Assembly: GCA_040882255.1 (NCBI GenBank)
Contig: JBBEBP010000018.1
Span: 1-64,000, forward strand
Length of the DNA stretch: 64,000 bases
Origin: PWQG01 sp040882255
GTDB lineage: Bacteria > Pseudomonadota > Gammaproteobacteria > Pseudomonadales > Pseudohongiellaceae
Reading direction: 5' to 3'
Numbering within the stretch: position 1 is the stretch's first letter; each line of letters starts with the position of its first letter. Positions 41,515 to 51,355 of this stretch are shown here, in pieces. Position numbers and translations under genes: made by a program. The notes beneath the pieces were generated by a model. That model made no database searches and was not told the origin of the DNA. It saw only the letters and a list, made by a program, of their open reading frames with translations.

Positions 41515-44500
41515 TCACTGTACGGATGGTCGTTCCGGTGTTGGCGTTTCGTCATCCACGATGCGCAACATGCCATCGACCATCTGTAGCTCCACGCCCA
41601 GGTCCGCTGCCCGCTGGCCCAGCCGCTCGACTACCGAACCGGGACTGTCCTCGACAGCCATTTCCCGCACCATACGCGTGGCGGTGCGGGAGTCTCCCGT
41701 GGCCATGGCCTCCTGGAAGGTTTCCCGGTACGCCGCCTGGCGTTCGTAGAACGCTTCGAGTTCCTCCTCGAGCACGGAGAACTCGCGAACGAAATCGCGG
41801 TTGTCGTCCATCCATTCGCGCTGCTCCCCGGTCGGGGTGTTCTGAATCTCCATAAACTGTTCCGGCGCTGAGGTCAGCAACTGGTATCGTTCGGTCGGCG
41901 AGCCGCCGACGCGCTGCGTGTAGGCCAGTTCCTGCTGCGCCATGTACAGCTCATGGGGCGTGGGGTCACTGCAGCCCCCGAAGCCCTGGCAGAACCCGTG
42001 GGCGGCGTCCAGCACCCACTCTCCGGCGTCTTCGAAGCCTTCGCCGATGGCATACACGTCGATAGACCCGGAGAGATTCAGGGTGCCGCCCAGCACACCG
42101 ACGGCCAGGGTCATGCGCAGGTCAAAGCTCAGCTCACCATCCTCGAATCCCGCGCTGCCGCCGGCGCCAGCGCCGACGTTGCCGGGCGACATGAGCGTTG
42201 TCTTCACATTGGCACTGCCCACATCCCCCGCGAGGCCGGCCTCGCCGGTTACGCTGCCGCCGGCACCGACCAACGCACTGTTTTTCAGCACCAGGCGGTT
42301 GTCCTCGAAGGTATACTGCGAGCGGGCCCGCGCCCCCGCGTTGGCGCCGACGCCCGCCCCCGCCGAGCCGGTACCGATAACTACGTTCCCCGAGGCACCG
42401 GTCGCGGCGGTGACGCCGGCATTCACTGCGGCGCGGGTATCCAGCCCGCGGTAGCCCAGCCGCGTCCTCGCCGACGCATCGGCCTCGGCGCCGGTGGATA
42501 CAAAACCGGGACCGAAGCGGTATTCGATACCCACCTCGCCGCCGGCATCGGCCTGCACGGTAACGCCGGTCACGCCGTAATTCGCCAGCGTGTCGATATA
42601 GCCGTCGGCCGAGGTGTTGACATTATCGGAGCTCGTACCGTCGCTGGTGCCATCGGGGCTGCTGTCGTCCGTACCGGAGGACCCTGTTCCGTCCGCCACG
42701 GTATCCGGACCGGTACCGGTCTCCGATCCGGAATCGGGCGAAGAAGACCGGGAGTCGTTGTACAGTGGCTCATCGGGCACCGGAGCATGCTCCCCGAAGC
42801 GATCGAACTGACGCTGACGGGCAGCCAGTACGGACTCGTCCAGTTCATCGCCACCCAGCCCGCCCAGGGAATTGACGACCATCACGCCCAGATGACCAGT
42901 GCTCAGGGACTGAGCGGGCAGGGGCCGGTAGTAGTCGGCGTACTCGCCTTCGAATCCGGTAACCACCATGGCCCAGGTGCCGGCTGGCGCATTTTGCCAT
43001 TCATTGGGGTTCGCGGGATCCTGGAAGGGCCACTCATTGTCGGGGTTTCCATCCCGGAAGATCCGGACCGTGGCGTTCACGCCGTCGATATGCTCGGGGT
43101 ACACGCCCTGGTCCCTCGCCGTATCGCGGATGATGGACCGGCTCGGATCGGCTTCGCTGCTCTCGTCATCGAAACTGCCGTGCGTCACGATGCCGGTGTC
43201 CTGGGTGTAGAATCCGCCCACGGTACGCCAGTCAACCCACTTCGGCGTGATGGTGAGAACGCCGGGCACGCTGCCGGTCTCCGCCAGGGTATAGTTGTCC
43301 ACATCGTCCCCGGTCAACCCGGTCACGACCTGGAAGTATGTGCCGGGCGTCGGACGGTCCTCCAGGGTCAGCTCGGTGCCATCTTCGGCATCCACCAGGC
43401 TGATCTGGCCGCCGATGTTGTCGCCTTCCATGAAATTGAAAAGCGTCAGGTTGCCCAGTTCCAGCGGCTCGTAAATGGATGGTTCGCTGTCCTCGTCGAC
43501 GTCGGGCGAGTCGGGACAGGCGGGACCGTAGGTCGGGTCGAAGCAGGCCTTGAAGTTGCCGTATTGCCCCGTGACATTCTGGATAGCGTACACCAGTTGA
43601 CGGGGTGTCACGGTGACGCTGGTCCCGGCGGAGCCCGCCAGCCGGTAGTTGCGCGCGGCCGGACCGGTGAGGCCGGTCAGTTCGTACTGGTACTCGTCGA
43701 CATCGGGCGTGGTATTGTCATACACCCGGCCCTCGGTGACCGGTGCCGTCATGTTGTCTCCGTTACGGCGCCCGGAAATATTCAGCTCGTCCTCTGGCAA
43801 CACACCATCCAGGTCGGCCAGACGGATGACATTGCCGTAGGTTTCCTGGCGCCCGGCCTCCAGATTGCTCAGTGTCACATCCTTCGGAACAATGCGCAGC
43901 TCGGCGCCGTGGTCAACACGCTCGCGCAGGTAGTAGTTGTTAGCGTCGGCGCCGGTGATGTGCTGCGATAGTCCGTCGATGGCATAGGTTCCCACGGGCA
44001 GGCGCATGGCACCGTCGGTCTGGTATTCCCGGGGCGGTCTGGAGCGGAAGTCGAACCCGAGGGAGACATCATCACCGGACACTACGGCGGGTTGCGAACC
44101 GGCCCTCGGAGAGTCCAGCACCAGCTCCATCAGGTTCTGTCGCTCGACGCCGTAGGTATGCTCGGTCCCGGTGAGGCGGGCTTCCAGGTACCGGCGAAAG
44201 ACCCGCAGGTCGACCGGGTCCGGAGGCCGGTAATTGGTAAAAACCCGCGGGTCCGAATCTTCCTGCAGAATGGCTTCCAGCTGATAGTTACCGGCATCCG
44301 GTTGCTCGCCAACAGTGATCTCGCCACTCTCGCCGTGGCGAAAACGGAAATCGAACAACTGTGAGATGTGGGCCTGGTACTCGGCACGTCCATCCGGCAG
44401 GAAGCCGGTTACCGTCGGGTTGAGGTTCACGTCGCCATAGGTGGCCGTTTTCGGCAGTCCGTCGTCGATGAACAGCTCTCTGCGCTGAATGGTGAGCAGC

Positions 44501-47500
44501 GATTCGACGTGGGGCAGCCGGTAGTTGTCCCGGTCCGCTCCCTGCAGATACTCGGACCGGCTTTCGGCGACATACTCGCCGGCATTGATACGAGAGCCGT
44601 GTCGACGGCTGAACCAGCCTTCCTCGTCGGATTCCCGCAGATTGATAAAGGTGTCAGTGGCCAGCCGGGCATCGTCGCGGTTCAGAATGCCCTCGACGCG
44701 GAACAGGGTATCCAGATCGAAATCGTCACCGTAGACGAGCTCGGGATCGCGCGCCGTGACCGTCAGGAGTCTGGGCCGGATCTCGAAGTCCCCGCCGCGG
44801 AACTGTGGCGCGAAGTTGGCGGCGTCCGGACCCTGCAACAGGGTAGACAGGCTCAGCGGTTGCAGACCGTAGGTGCCGGCGGGTGCGTAGTACGGCAGTT
44901 CCGCCACCGGGCCCGGGTCGTCGGGCGTCTTGAACCCGACCTCCCGTTCTCCGATTCGCACATACCCGTCCGCGAAGGCCTGCTGCAAGGCCTCACGCGC
45001 GTCCTCCAGGTCCGGCGCAACCGTGATCGCGATGTCGTCCCGGTCACCGTATTCCCTGTCGTCGGCGCTGGCGTTGATCGTCACCGGAAGCGGTGTGACG
45101 GTCAGCCGGGCATTGCGGGAACCGTTCAGGGAGACGCGGTAATTGCCACCGTCCGCGCCGCCAAAGGTGCTGTCTGCGCGCCAGGTGTAGCTGCTCCCGG
45201 CCTGGATATAGCCCTGGGTCGAGGTGGGGAATTGCGGCGTGCGGGTGCCCAGCGTGACCTCATCGCCCGGCAGCACGTTGTCCAGACGGGTGGTGACACG
45301 CAACCCGTCGCCCACGTCGGACGGTCGGTACGCCAGGTAGGGGACGGAATAGGCGTTGCCGGCGTAATGGCTGTTGTCGTCGCCTGTCACTCCACTGAGC
45401 CTGATCTCGTAGGTCAGCTCCCGTGGCTCGACACGGATGCTGCCGCCCTCGGCAATCTGTCCGCTGACCGGATGACGTTGCAGGGTATAGTTCAGCGGCT
45501 CGTTTCCGCTGGCGATCAGGGTCCGGGGCTGGATGGTGTAGGTGCCAACCGCGAGCCGGTTGTGCTCGTCGGCGATGAAGGGCATGGTGCTGAGATAGGT
45601 GCCCACCTGCTGGCCGTCACGCGTCAGCGCGTAGGACAGATCCGGTGCCTCGTCTCCCTCGAGCAGTCCGTTGTTCGGGCTGAGTTCGGGAGACAGCCTG
45701 TCCCCATAGTCCACGCTAGCGTTGTAGAAGTAGCTCAGCGGCCGTGGTCTGACGGTGATTTCGCCCGGCCTGCCGTTCCCGGAAGTCGTACTCGCGAGTT
45801 GGTAGTTGCCCGCATCGGGCCCCTTGAAACCGTCAATGTAGAGGGACCAGGTGCCCACATCGGGCCGCGTGATGATGTCTCCGGCCGCGTCGCGGATCGA
45901 TACCTCGGGAGTGACCGTTTCGCCGGGGAGTACCCCGTCAATACTGTATTGCGGAACCTCGGGGGAGTCCCCGTAGACCATGGAGGCGTCGCCCACCGTC
46001 CAGTTTACGGTCAGCGGGGTGACATGCAGTATGCCGGGTGTGCCGCGGGGGCCCACAAGGCGGTATTTATCCGCGTCTTCTCCAGACAGTTCGGTAACGT
46101 GGTATTCATATTCACCGACCGGCAGGCGCATATCGTCCCAGAGCACCGGGTCATCCTGGTACATGAGCCGTACCCGAGCCTCGACCTCGTCGGAGGACAT
46201 GATGTCGTGGAGGCCCGTGGGAATGTTGTCGTAATCAATGGGGAGGTCTTCGCCATACTGGATATCGTAGGATGGTAACGACCATGTCACCGGTTTGCGG
46301 CGGATCACATACTTGCCAGCGGTGTTGCCATGGGTCGCCAGACTGTAGTTGTCGATATCCTCCCCATACAGGCGTTCCACCCGGACTGTGTACGTGCCGG
46401 GAGGAGTGTCGCTGCCCACATTGGCCCGTACTCCGAACCGATCAAAATAATAGCTGGCGCCACTGACGTCATCGTCGCCCACAATGCCGCGCAGAACATG
46501 GCTGCCCTGATCATGCCCGATTGATGGCAAGCTGCCATAGGTACTTTCGCCGCCGGCCGTTTCCCAGGTCAGTTCTTTCGGAACGATGCGTAACTGGCCA
46601 CCTGTATTGCCCGCGGTGGCCAGTACGTAGTTGGTCCTGTCAGCGCCCTGGAGTGTGCCAATATGCAGCTTGTAATTCCCGACATCCGCGTCGTAGGGCA
46701 GTGGCTCCGAGAGTTCGAGCGGGAGATGGACGGCGTCACCTTCAACGCGTCCAGTCAGTGGGGCGTTCGGCAGGGAGTCCGGATTGTGACTGCCATAGGT
46801 GCGTGTGAGATATTTGACGTGCCAGCTCAGCTTCCTGGGGTCGATGATATGTGTGCTGCTGGTGCTGCCCACGGTGGTCAGTGTGTAGTTGCCGGCTTCG
46901 CGGCCGTACAGGCCGGTGACGCTGGACTGGTACTCGCCGACGGGGGTGCGGATGCTGGTGGTCACCGGGCCGCTTTCATCGGAGAGCTGGAGCTCGACAT
47001 AGACGTAGTCTCCACTGAGCACGCCAGTGAGTTCGGCGGCCAGATCCGGCGAATCGCCATAGGTTGATCGGGTTGCCTGTGCGGTGTAGCTCAGCGGCCG
47101 GCGTGCAATATCGATGTTAGCTGTGCCCGCCGCCGTGCTGTCCAGGCTGTAATTGGCTGCTGTCGTGCCGCCCAGGCCGTGCAGTGATGCCGTGTAATTT
47201 CCCGCGTCAAAGCGCGGGGGCAGGGCGAAGTCGCCGTCCATGGCGGACAGCGCTACTGTCCCTCCATTCATGGCCAGCACGGGCACCACGTCGTCGTTAT
47301 TGACGATGCCGCTCAGTGATGCGACGACCTCGGGTTCGTCATAGGTATACGCCGCATCGAACAGGGTGGGAGTCAACGGCCGGCGCGCGATGTCCAGCCG
47401 GAGCTGGTTGGCGGCGGAATCGCTGCCGCTTGCGTCGATCCAGTACCCCGGCCCGCTGCCCAGGTCGCCACCGCCGCCGGCGTCCTGGAAAGCGATGTCG

Positions 47501-49449
47501 TCGGTGGCGCGCAATGTCAGGGTATGACGTCCGGCACCGGCCGTGACGCCCGGTCCGTTCGCCCGGATGGAGCCGTCGGCCAGGATGTCGCCCATGGCTG
47601 TATCGTCCAGGGGCACGGTATTGTAGGACGATTCGCTGAGCAGGTGATCACCCAGCGCGGCCTGGTCCGGCTCGGCATCGCCATAGGTGCGTGTCACGGT
47701 TCCCGTGCTGCCCAGTTGCAGGCGGGCGGCATCCGCGCCCGGCCCGGTAAAGCGGGGGGCACCCCGCCCGAAGCGGGTCACCGTTCCGTCCTCGATGAAT
47801 CGCAGTTCCCGGCCTGTCAGACGCCCGCCGCTGGTCTCGGTGGTCCAGTTCACCTGCTGGCCGCTCAGGGTGACCATGAGTTGGCTCCAGCCGGCAGAGC
47901 GCAGATGACCGTCCAGGGTGATGTCCTGGTTCGCACTCAGATCGCCCAGGATCTGTATGTCGGCTTCCTCGTAGCCGCTGACTCCGGGGTCGATCCGCGC
48001 ACTCAGCGAGGAGCCGTCGAAGCCCAGCGGCAGTTGCAGGGTGTCGGCGCCCCGGTCGGTGCGGCCGCCGCCATCCTCGATTTCCAGGGTCAGGTGACTG
48101 TTCTGGTTCAGGAAGTTGGCGCGCTGCGAGGAGGCGAACACGGAGATGCGGGCGTCCCCGCTCTGGCGTTCCGCGTCCACCCGAGGGGTGGCATTGGCCG
48201 TCATCCGCCAGTTGCCGCTGGCGGTATTGAAGTTACCGCCCAGCAGAATGGAGCGGCCTGCCTCCAGCGTCAGGTCACCCGCTTTTCCGTCGGCCTCGGC
48301 GGCAAGTTCGTTCTGCAGGATCACCATGCCCCAGGGCCATTCGATGTCGTTGTTGGCGCGTAGCACCAGATTCGTGCCGTTGCGCAGCAGGCGGCCCACG
48401 TTGCTGTCGCTGAAGGATTCCGTGAGGACGGTGTCATTGCCGGACGTGCTGCCCGATTCCAGGACCCGGAGGTTATTGACCCCGATGTCCAGTGTGCCGC
48501 GGGCACCGATTGTCATGGCATCCAGGTCGGCGTCCAGTGTGGCGCCGGTCAATGCCACCTGGCCGCCGTCCGGGTGACCGGCTTCCTGGCGGGTTTCGAT
48601 GCTGCCGCTGACCGTCAGCGCGCCGCCCTCGCCGCCGTGGAACGTGATTGCGCCGTCACGACCCGAAACGGAGCGCGCCCGCACGCTGCCGGGCATGTGA
48701 ATGGCCTCGCGCAGGGCGCTGCGCACGGTGGATGCCTTGAGTTGCACCAGACCCCCGTCGGCGGTAATGGTGCCGGTATTGCTGACCAGCGCGTCGCTGC
48801 CCGACACCGTGGCGGGCGCCAGTACCTGCAGGAAACCGTCTCCGCTGAGGTCCAGCGTGGCGCGGGAGGCCGAGCCCAGTGCCACCCGGCCCGTGGCGGC
48901 GGTGATCTGGCCGGCATTCTCCGCCCGGTTGCCGAGCAGCAGAACATCGCGCGCGGTGATCGAGCCGGCATTGCGGACCAGGCCGCTGTCGCCATTGAAA
49001 GTAAGCGGGTTGGCGCCGTTCATGAACTCGGCGCTGTCCATCCCCAGCGAGGAGGCGATAAAGGCGCCGCCGGTATCAACGCTGCCGGTCGGGGTGATCG
49101 TGACGCCATGGGGGTTGATCAGGTAGACCGAGCCCGTGGCCCGCAGCTCACCGGACAGGGTGGATGAGGTGGCGCTGTCCACGATATTGAGTGTGGCGGA
49201 CTGGTTGTCGGGTTGCTGGAAGCGGACTGTGCCGCCGGAGTCGATATCGAACTGGTTCCAGCGCAGCACGGCGCGGCTGGAGGTCTGGTTGATGTCGAGC
49301 TGAGCGGCACCGGGACTGGCCAGCGTGGCCGTGCCCTGATCGACCTGCATCCCGTCGGGCAGGGTCTGTGACTGGGCCTGACTGGAGAGCTGCGAAGACA
49401 GGGCCACGGCGATGGCCTGCACCAGTTTGCGGGGACGGCTACGGTTCAT
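41515..49449 (-). CDS. TpsA-type exoprotein with filamentous haemagglutinin N domain and MBG-like repeats
   Basis: A 2644-residue secreted protein. After a signal peptide (residues 1-about 28) comes the TPS secretion domain (LDINQTSSRAVLRWNQFDID, VYLINPHGVTITPTGSVDTG with NPHG in place of NPNG), then beta-helix-like repeats to about residue 680. From about 686 to 2170 run some fifteen MBG-like repeats of 80-120 residues, each with a TYGD-like start, a GDxV-like centre, PVGEYxxxVxGLxGxDAxNY and a short PKxLTW-like linker. Then follow an Asp/Ser/Gly linker (about 2230-2265), a Gly/Ala-rich region, FCQGFGGC, and a helical C terminus. It overlaps tpsB by one base and is exported by it. Likely adhesin or biofilm matrix protein. 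Confidence 0.9.
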   Translation of the reverse strand: MNRSRPRKLVQAIAVALSSQLSSQAQSQTLPDGMQVDQGTATLASPGAAQLDINQTSSRAVLRWNQFDIDSGGTVRFQQPDNQSATLNIVDSATSSTLSGELRATGSVYLINPHGVTITPTGSVDTGGAFIASSLGMDSAEFMNGANPLTFNGDSGLVRNAGSITARDVLLLGNRAENAGQITAATGRVALGSASRATLDLSGDGFLQVLAPATVSGSDALVSNTGTITADGGLVQLKASTVRSALREAIHMPGSVRARSVSGRDGAITFHGGEGGALTVSGSIETRQEAGHPDGGQVALTGATLDADLDAMTIGARGTLDIGVNNLRVLESGSTSGNDTVLTESFSDSNVGRLLRNGTNLVLRANNDIEWPWGMVILQNELAAEADGKAGDLTLEAGRSILLGGNFNTASGNWRMTANATPRVDAERQSGDARISVFASSQRANFLNQNSHLTLEIEDGGGRTDRGADTLQLPLGFDGSSLSARIDPGVSGYEEADIQILGDLSANQDITLDGHLRSAGWSQLMVTLSGQQVNWTTETSGGRLTGRELRFIEDGTVTRFGRGAPRFTGPGADAARLQLGSTGTVTRTYGDAEPDQAALGDHLLSESSYNTVPLDDTAMGDILADGSIRANGPGVTAGAGRHTLTLRATDDIAFQDAGGGGDLGSGPGYWIDASGSDSAANQLRLDIARRPLTPTLFDAAYTYDEPEVVASLSGIVNNDDVVPVLAMNGGTVALSAMDGDFALPPRFDAGNYTASLHGLGGTTAANYSLDSTAAGTANIDIARRPLSYTAQATRSTYGDSPDLAAELTGVLSGDYVYVELQLSDESGPVTTSIRTPVGEYQSSVTGLYGREAGNYTLTTVGSTSSTHIIDPRKLSWHVKYLTRTYGSHNPDSLPNAPLTGRVEGDAVHLPLELSEPLPYDADVGNYKLHIGTLQGADRTNYVLATAGNTGGQLRIVPKELTWETAGGESTYGSLPSIGHDQGSHVLRGIVGDDDVSGASYYFDRFGVRANVGSDTPPGTYTVRVERLYGEDIDNYSLATHGNTAGKYVIRRKPVTWSLPSYDIQYGEDLPIDYDNIPTGLHDIMSSDEVEARVRLMYQDDPVLWDDMRLPVGEYEYHVTELSGEDADKYRLVGPRGTPGILHVTPLTVNWTVGDASMVYGDSPEVPQYSIDGVLPGETVTPEVSIRDAAGDIITRPDVGTWSLYIDGFKGPDAGNYQLASTTSGNGRPGEITVRPRPLSYFYNASVDYGDRLSPELSPNNGLLEGDEAPDLSYALTRDGQQVGTYLSTMPFIADEHNRLAVGTYTIQPRTLIASGNEPLNYTLQRHPVSGQIAEGGSIRVEPRELTYEIRLSGVTGDDNSHYAGNAYSVPYLAYRPSDVGDGLRVTTRLDNVLPGDEVTLGTRTPQFPTSTQGYIQAGSSYTWRADSTFGGADGGNYRVSLNGSRNARLTVTPLPVTINASADDREYGDRDDIAITVAPDLEDAREALQQAFADGYVRIGEREVGFKTPDDPGPVAELPYYAPAGTYGLQPLSLSTLLQGPDAANFAPQFRGGDFEIRPRLLTVTARDPELVYGDDFDLDTLFRVEGILNRDDARLATDTFINLRESDEEGWFSRRHGSRINAGEYVAESRSEYLQGADRDNYRLPHVESLLTIQRRELFIDDGLPKTATYGDVNLNPTVTGFLPDGRAEYQAHISQLFDFRFRHGESGEITVGEQPDAGNYQLEAILQEDSDPRVFTNYRPPDPVDLRVFRRYLEARLTGTEHTYGVERQNLMELVLDSPRAGSQPAVVSGDDVSLGFDFRSRPPREYQTDGAMRLPVGTYAIDGLSQHITGADANNYYLRERVDHGAELRIVPKDVTLSNLEAGRQETYGNVIRLADLDGVLPEDELNISGRRNGDNMTAPVTEGRVYDNTTPDVDEYQYELTGLTGPAARNYRLAGSAGTSVTVTPRQLVYAIQNVTGQYGNFKACFDPTYGPACPDSPDVDEDSEPSIYEPLELGNLTLFNFMEGDNIGGQISLVDAEDGTELTLEDRPTPGTYFQVVTGLTGDDVDNYTLAETGSVPGVLTITPKWVDWRTVGGFYTQDTGIVTHGSFDDESSEADPSRSIIRDTARDQGVYPEHIDGVNATVRIFRDGNPDNEWPFQDPANPNEWQNAPAGTWAMVVTGFEGEYADYYRPLPAQSLSTGHLGVMVVNSLGGLGGDELDESVLAARQRQFDRFGEHAPVPDEPLYNDSRSSSPDSGSETGTGPDTVADGTGSSGTDDSSPDGTSDGTSSDNVNTSADGYIDTLANYGVTGVTVQADAGGEVGIEYRFGPGFVSTGAEADASARTRLGYRGLDTRAAVNAGVTAATGASGNVVIGTGSAGAGVGANAGARARSQYTFEDNRLVLKNSALVGAGGSVTGEAGLAGDVGSANVKTTLMSPGNVGAGAGGSAGFEDGELSFDLRMTLAVGVLGGTLNLSGSIDVYAIGEGFEDAGEWVLDAAHGFCQGFGGCSDPTPHELYMAQQELAYTQRVGGSPTERYQLLTSAPEQFMEIQNTPTGEQREWMDDNRDFVREFSVLEEELEAFYERQAAYRETFQEAMATGDSRTATRMVREMAVEDSPGSVVERLGQRAADLGVELQMVDGMLRIVDDETPTPERPSVQ

Positions 49450-51206
49450 CAGAACACCACCTGCAGGCTGGCAAAGAGTTCCGTGCCGCCGATATCACCG
49501 GGGCCGGTGCGGCTGCGGCCATACTCCAGTGTGGCCCGCAGCGGCCCGCCGCGCGCCCGCAGCCCCAGGCCGGCCGAGGCGGCATGGTCGGGCAGGACCT
49601 CCTCCGGGGCAGCGGCATTGTTCTGCGGAATGCCGCCACTGATATAGGCGAACGGGGTCACGGTGACCGGGCCGGCCGGCAGGGCGAACTGCCGGCTCAG
49701 TTCGCTGCGGACGGTCCAGCCCGCGTCGGCCGACAGGCGCCCGGAGACCATGGCGGACAGGGCGTCCTCGCCGTCCATGCTGAACAGTTCCGAGGTGGGC
49801 AGGGCCTGACCAAAGGCATACTGGGCTCGCAGCGAGGAGATCAGCAGGAACTCGCGTGGCAGGAAACTGGTCAGCGAGGCGTTGAATTCCAGTCGGGAGA
49901 AATCGGGGCGCGAACCGGGCCGGGAGAAGGGCACGCCGCTGTTGATGACCTCGTCCACGCCCCGGGCGCCGGCGTCCAGTCCCTGGCTGTACTGCAGGAA
50001 CAGGTTCAGGGTGGAGTCGGCCAGTACCGGCCGGCTCAGGGACAGGTTCATGCGCGCGATCCGTAACTTGTCGCGGTACAGGTCCTGCTGGAAGAGCGGC
50101 ACGGCGTTGGACTGTTCACTGTGTTCCAGAATCCCGGTCCAGGTGATGCGGCTGGCCCGTGTCATGCGCAGCGGCGCGGACAGGCGCAGTGACTGCCGGC
50201 GAAAGCGGCTGCGGGTGGCCGGGATCAGCGGGTTACCGGTCTCCACGAAGGTGTCCGAGGCCGTGACTTCAAGATTCAGCGACATGCCGCTACGGCCGAC
50301 GGGCCAGCTGACACCGATTCCGCCCACCCGTCGCCGGTCGTCCAGGTAGAGCAGGCGTTTCGGATTGGGGTGGCCGCTGAAATAGGCATAGAACTGTTCG
50401 CCGCGCCCCAGCACCTGATTGAGTTGCAACTGAAGATTGGACTGCCAGCCGCCCAGCGACTGCGACAGCCGGTTGTCGGTACTCCAGTTTCCGGTGAGCA
50501 GATTGTGCTCGGCCTCCAGTACCAGCGTGGTGGCCCCGGTCTCCTCGCCGGGCACCAGTGTGCTGCGCAGCACCAGGCCCGGCAGGTCGCCGGCCACGAG
50601 CAGCGCGCTTTCCAGCTCGGCCACTCGCAACTGTTTTTGCCCGATCAGCGGTTTCAGGGTGGAGCGCAGCACGCGGCGTTGCCGGGCCGGTATGGCGTCC
50701 AGGTTGAGCGAATCCACATAGCCGTCGATGATCTGCAACCGGAAGTCGTCGCCGTCCACCACCTGCTGTGGCGGAATCGTGACGCGGGCGAACAGGTAGC
50801 CCGCCTGGCTATAGGCCGCTTCCAGCGCATCGGCCAGCGCGGACAGCTCCCCGGTGCTGGAGCGGCGCCCGTGAAAGGGTGCGATCAGGGCAGCCGTGGT
50901 CTCTTCCATGTCCGGAAAGCCGCCCTGTACCCGTACCCGGTCGATGGTGACCGACAGGGACGGCTCGCCTTCCGGTCCGGCGCGGGACGGCGAGTCCGGC
51001 GGCAGGGGCAGTTCGATGGCCGAGCCGGACGAAGAGGGCTCCGGGCGCAGGTCGCGCGGCGTGACGCGCGAGGCATCCACGGGCTGGGCGGTAACGCGGG
51101 CTGCCGCAATAGCGGCCACGGCCAGCGCCAGCAGCAGAAGGTTTTTTCGCAGTGTTGTTGTACTGGTCATCACCGTATCGGGCGCCTCTGTCCCGCTTCG
51201 TTCCAT
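49449..51206 (-). CDS. TpsB outer-membrane transporter (ShlB/FhaC/HecB family)
   Basis: A 585-residue Omp85-superfamily protein. ATG 51206 adds a hydrophilic leader; ATG 51170 gives a good signal peptide (TLRKNLLLLALAVAAIAAAR), so the mature protein starts near the QPVD segment. A proline-rich linker is followed by POTRA-like domains (VTIDRVRVQGGFPDMEETTA, SQAGYLFARVTIPPQQVVDG, DFRLQIIDGYVDSLNL) and a C-terminal 16-strand barrel (WSTDNRLSQSLGGWQSNLQL onward) ending in Phe (ASLQVVF). It would secrete the adjacent TpsA. Divergent from the response regulator gene; neither start has a strong Shine-Dalgarno. Confidence 0.92.
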   Translation of the reverse strand: MERSGTEAPDTVMTSTTTLRKNLLLLALAVAAIAAARVTAQPVDASRVTPRDLRPEPSSSGSAIELPLPPDSPSRAGPEGEPSLSVTIDRVRVQGGFPDMEETTAALIAPFHGRRSSTGELSALADALEAAYSQAGYLFARVTIPPQQVVDGDDFRLQIIDGYVDSLNLDAIPARQRRVLRSTLKPLIGQKQLRVAELESALLVAGDLPGLVLRSTLVPGEETGATTLVLEAEHNLLTGNWSTDNRLSQSLGGWQSNLQLQLNQVLGRGEQFYAYFSGHPNPKRLLYLDDRRRVGGIGVSWPVGRSGMSLNLEVTASDTFVETGNPLIPATRSRFRRQSLRLSAPLRMTRASRITWTGILEHSEQSNAVPLFQQDLYRDKLRIARMNLSLSRPVLADSTLNLFLQYSQGLDAGARGVDEVINSGVPFSRPGSRPDFSRLEFNASLTSFLPREFLLISSLRAQYAFGQALPTSELFSMDGEDALSAMVSGRLSADAGWTVRSELSRQFALPAGPVTVTPFAYISGGIPQNNAAAPEEVLPDHAASAGLGLRARGGPLRATLEYGRSRTGPGDIGGTELFASLQVVF

Positions 51207-51267
51207 GTAGAGAACGGTGCCGCATTCCTTCGCAGCACCGCTCCCCTGTCATTAGATGCAAGTCGAA

Positions 51268-51296
51268 GGTATCCGGGTATCACCAGAACTGGGTAT
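51268..51296. promoter_or_regulatory. GGGTAT direct repeats in the tpsB/response-regulator divergent region
   Basis: GGTAT (51268-51272), GGGTAT (51275-51280) and GGGTAT (51291-51296) lie in the 149-nt gap between divergent starts. They are plausible half-sites for the LuxR-type regulator encoded at the right, but this is based on position and repetition only. Confidence 0.3.
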
Positions 51297-51355
51297 TTTT
51301 CGAAAATCGGGCGTCATTGCACTTTTTTTTGTACCTTCCGTGCGGCATATTCACC

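Noticed and set aside
41953..46278. Long plus-strand open frames opposite the TpsA gene
   Set aside because: They mirror the GC-rich exoprotein frame, have no family motif or ribosome site, and the minus-strand protein is unambiguous.
43200..47400. MBG repeats as a DNA-level tandem repeat or CRISPR-like array
   Set aside because: The periodicity is at protein level only; DNA repeats are strongly diverged and irregular in length.
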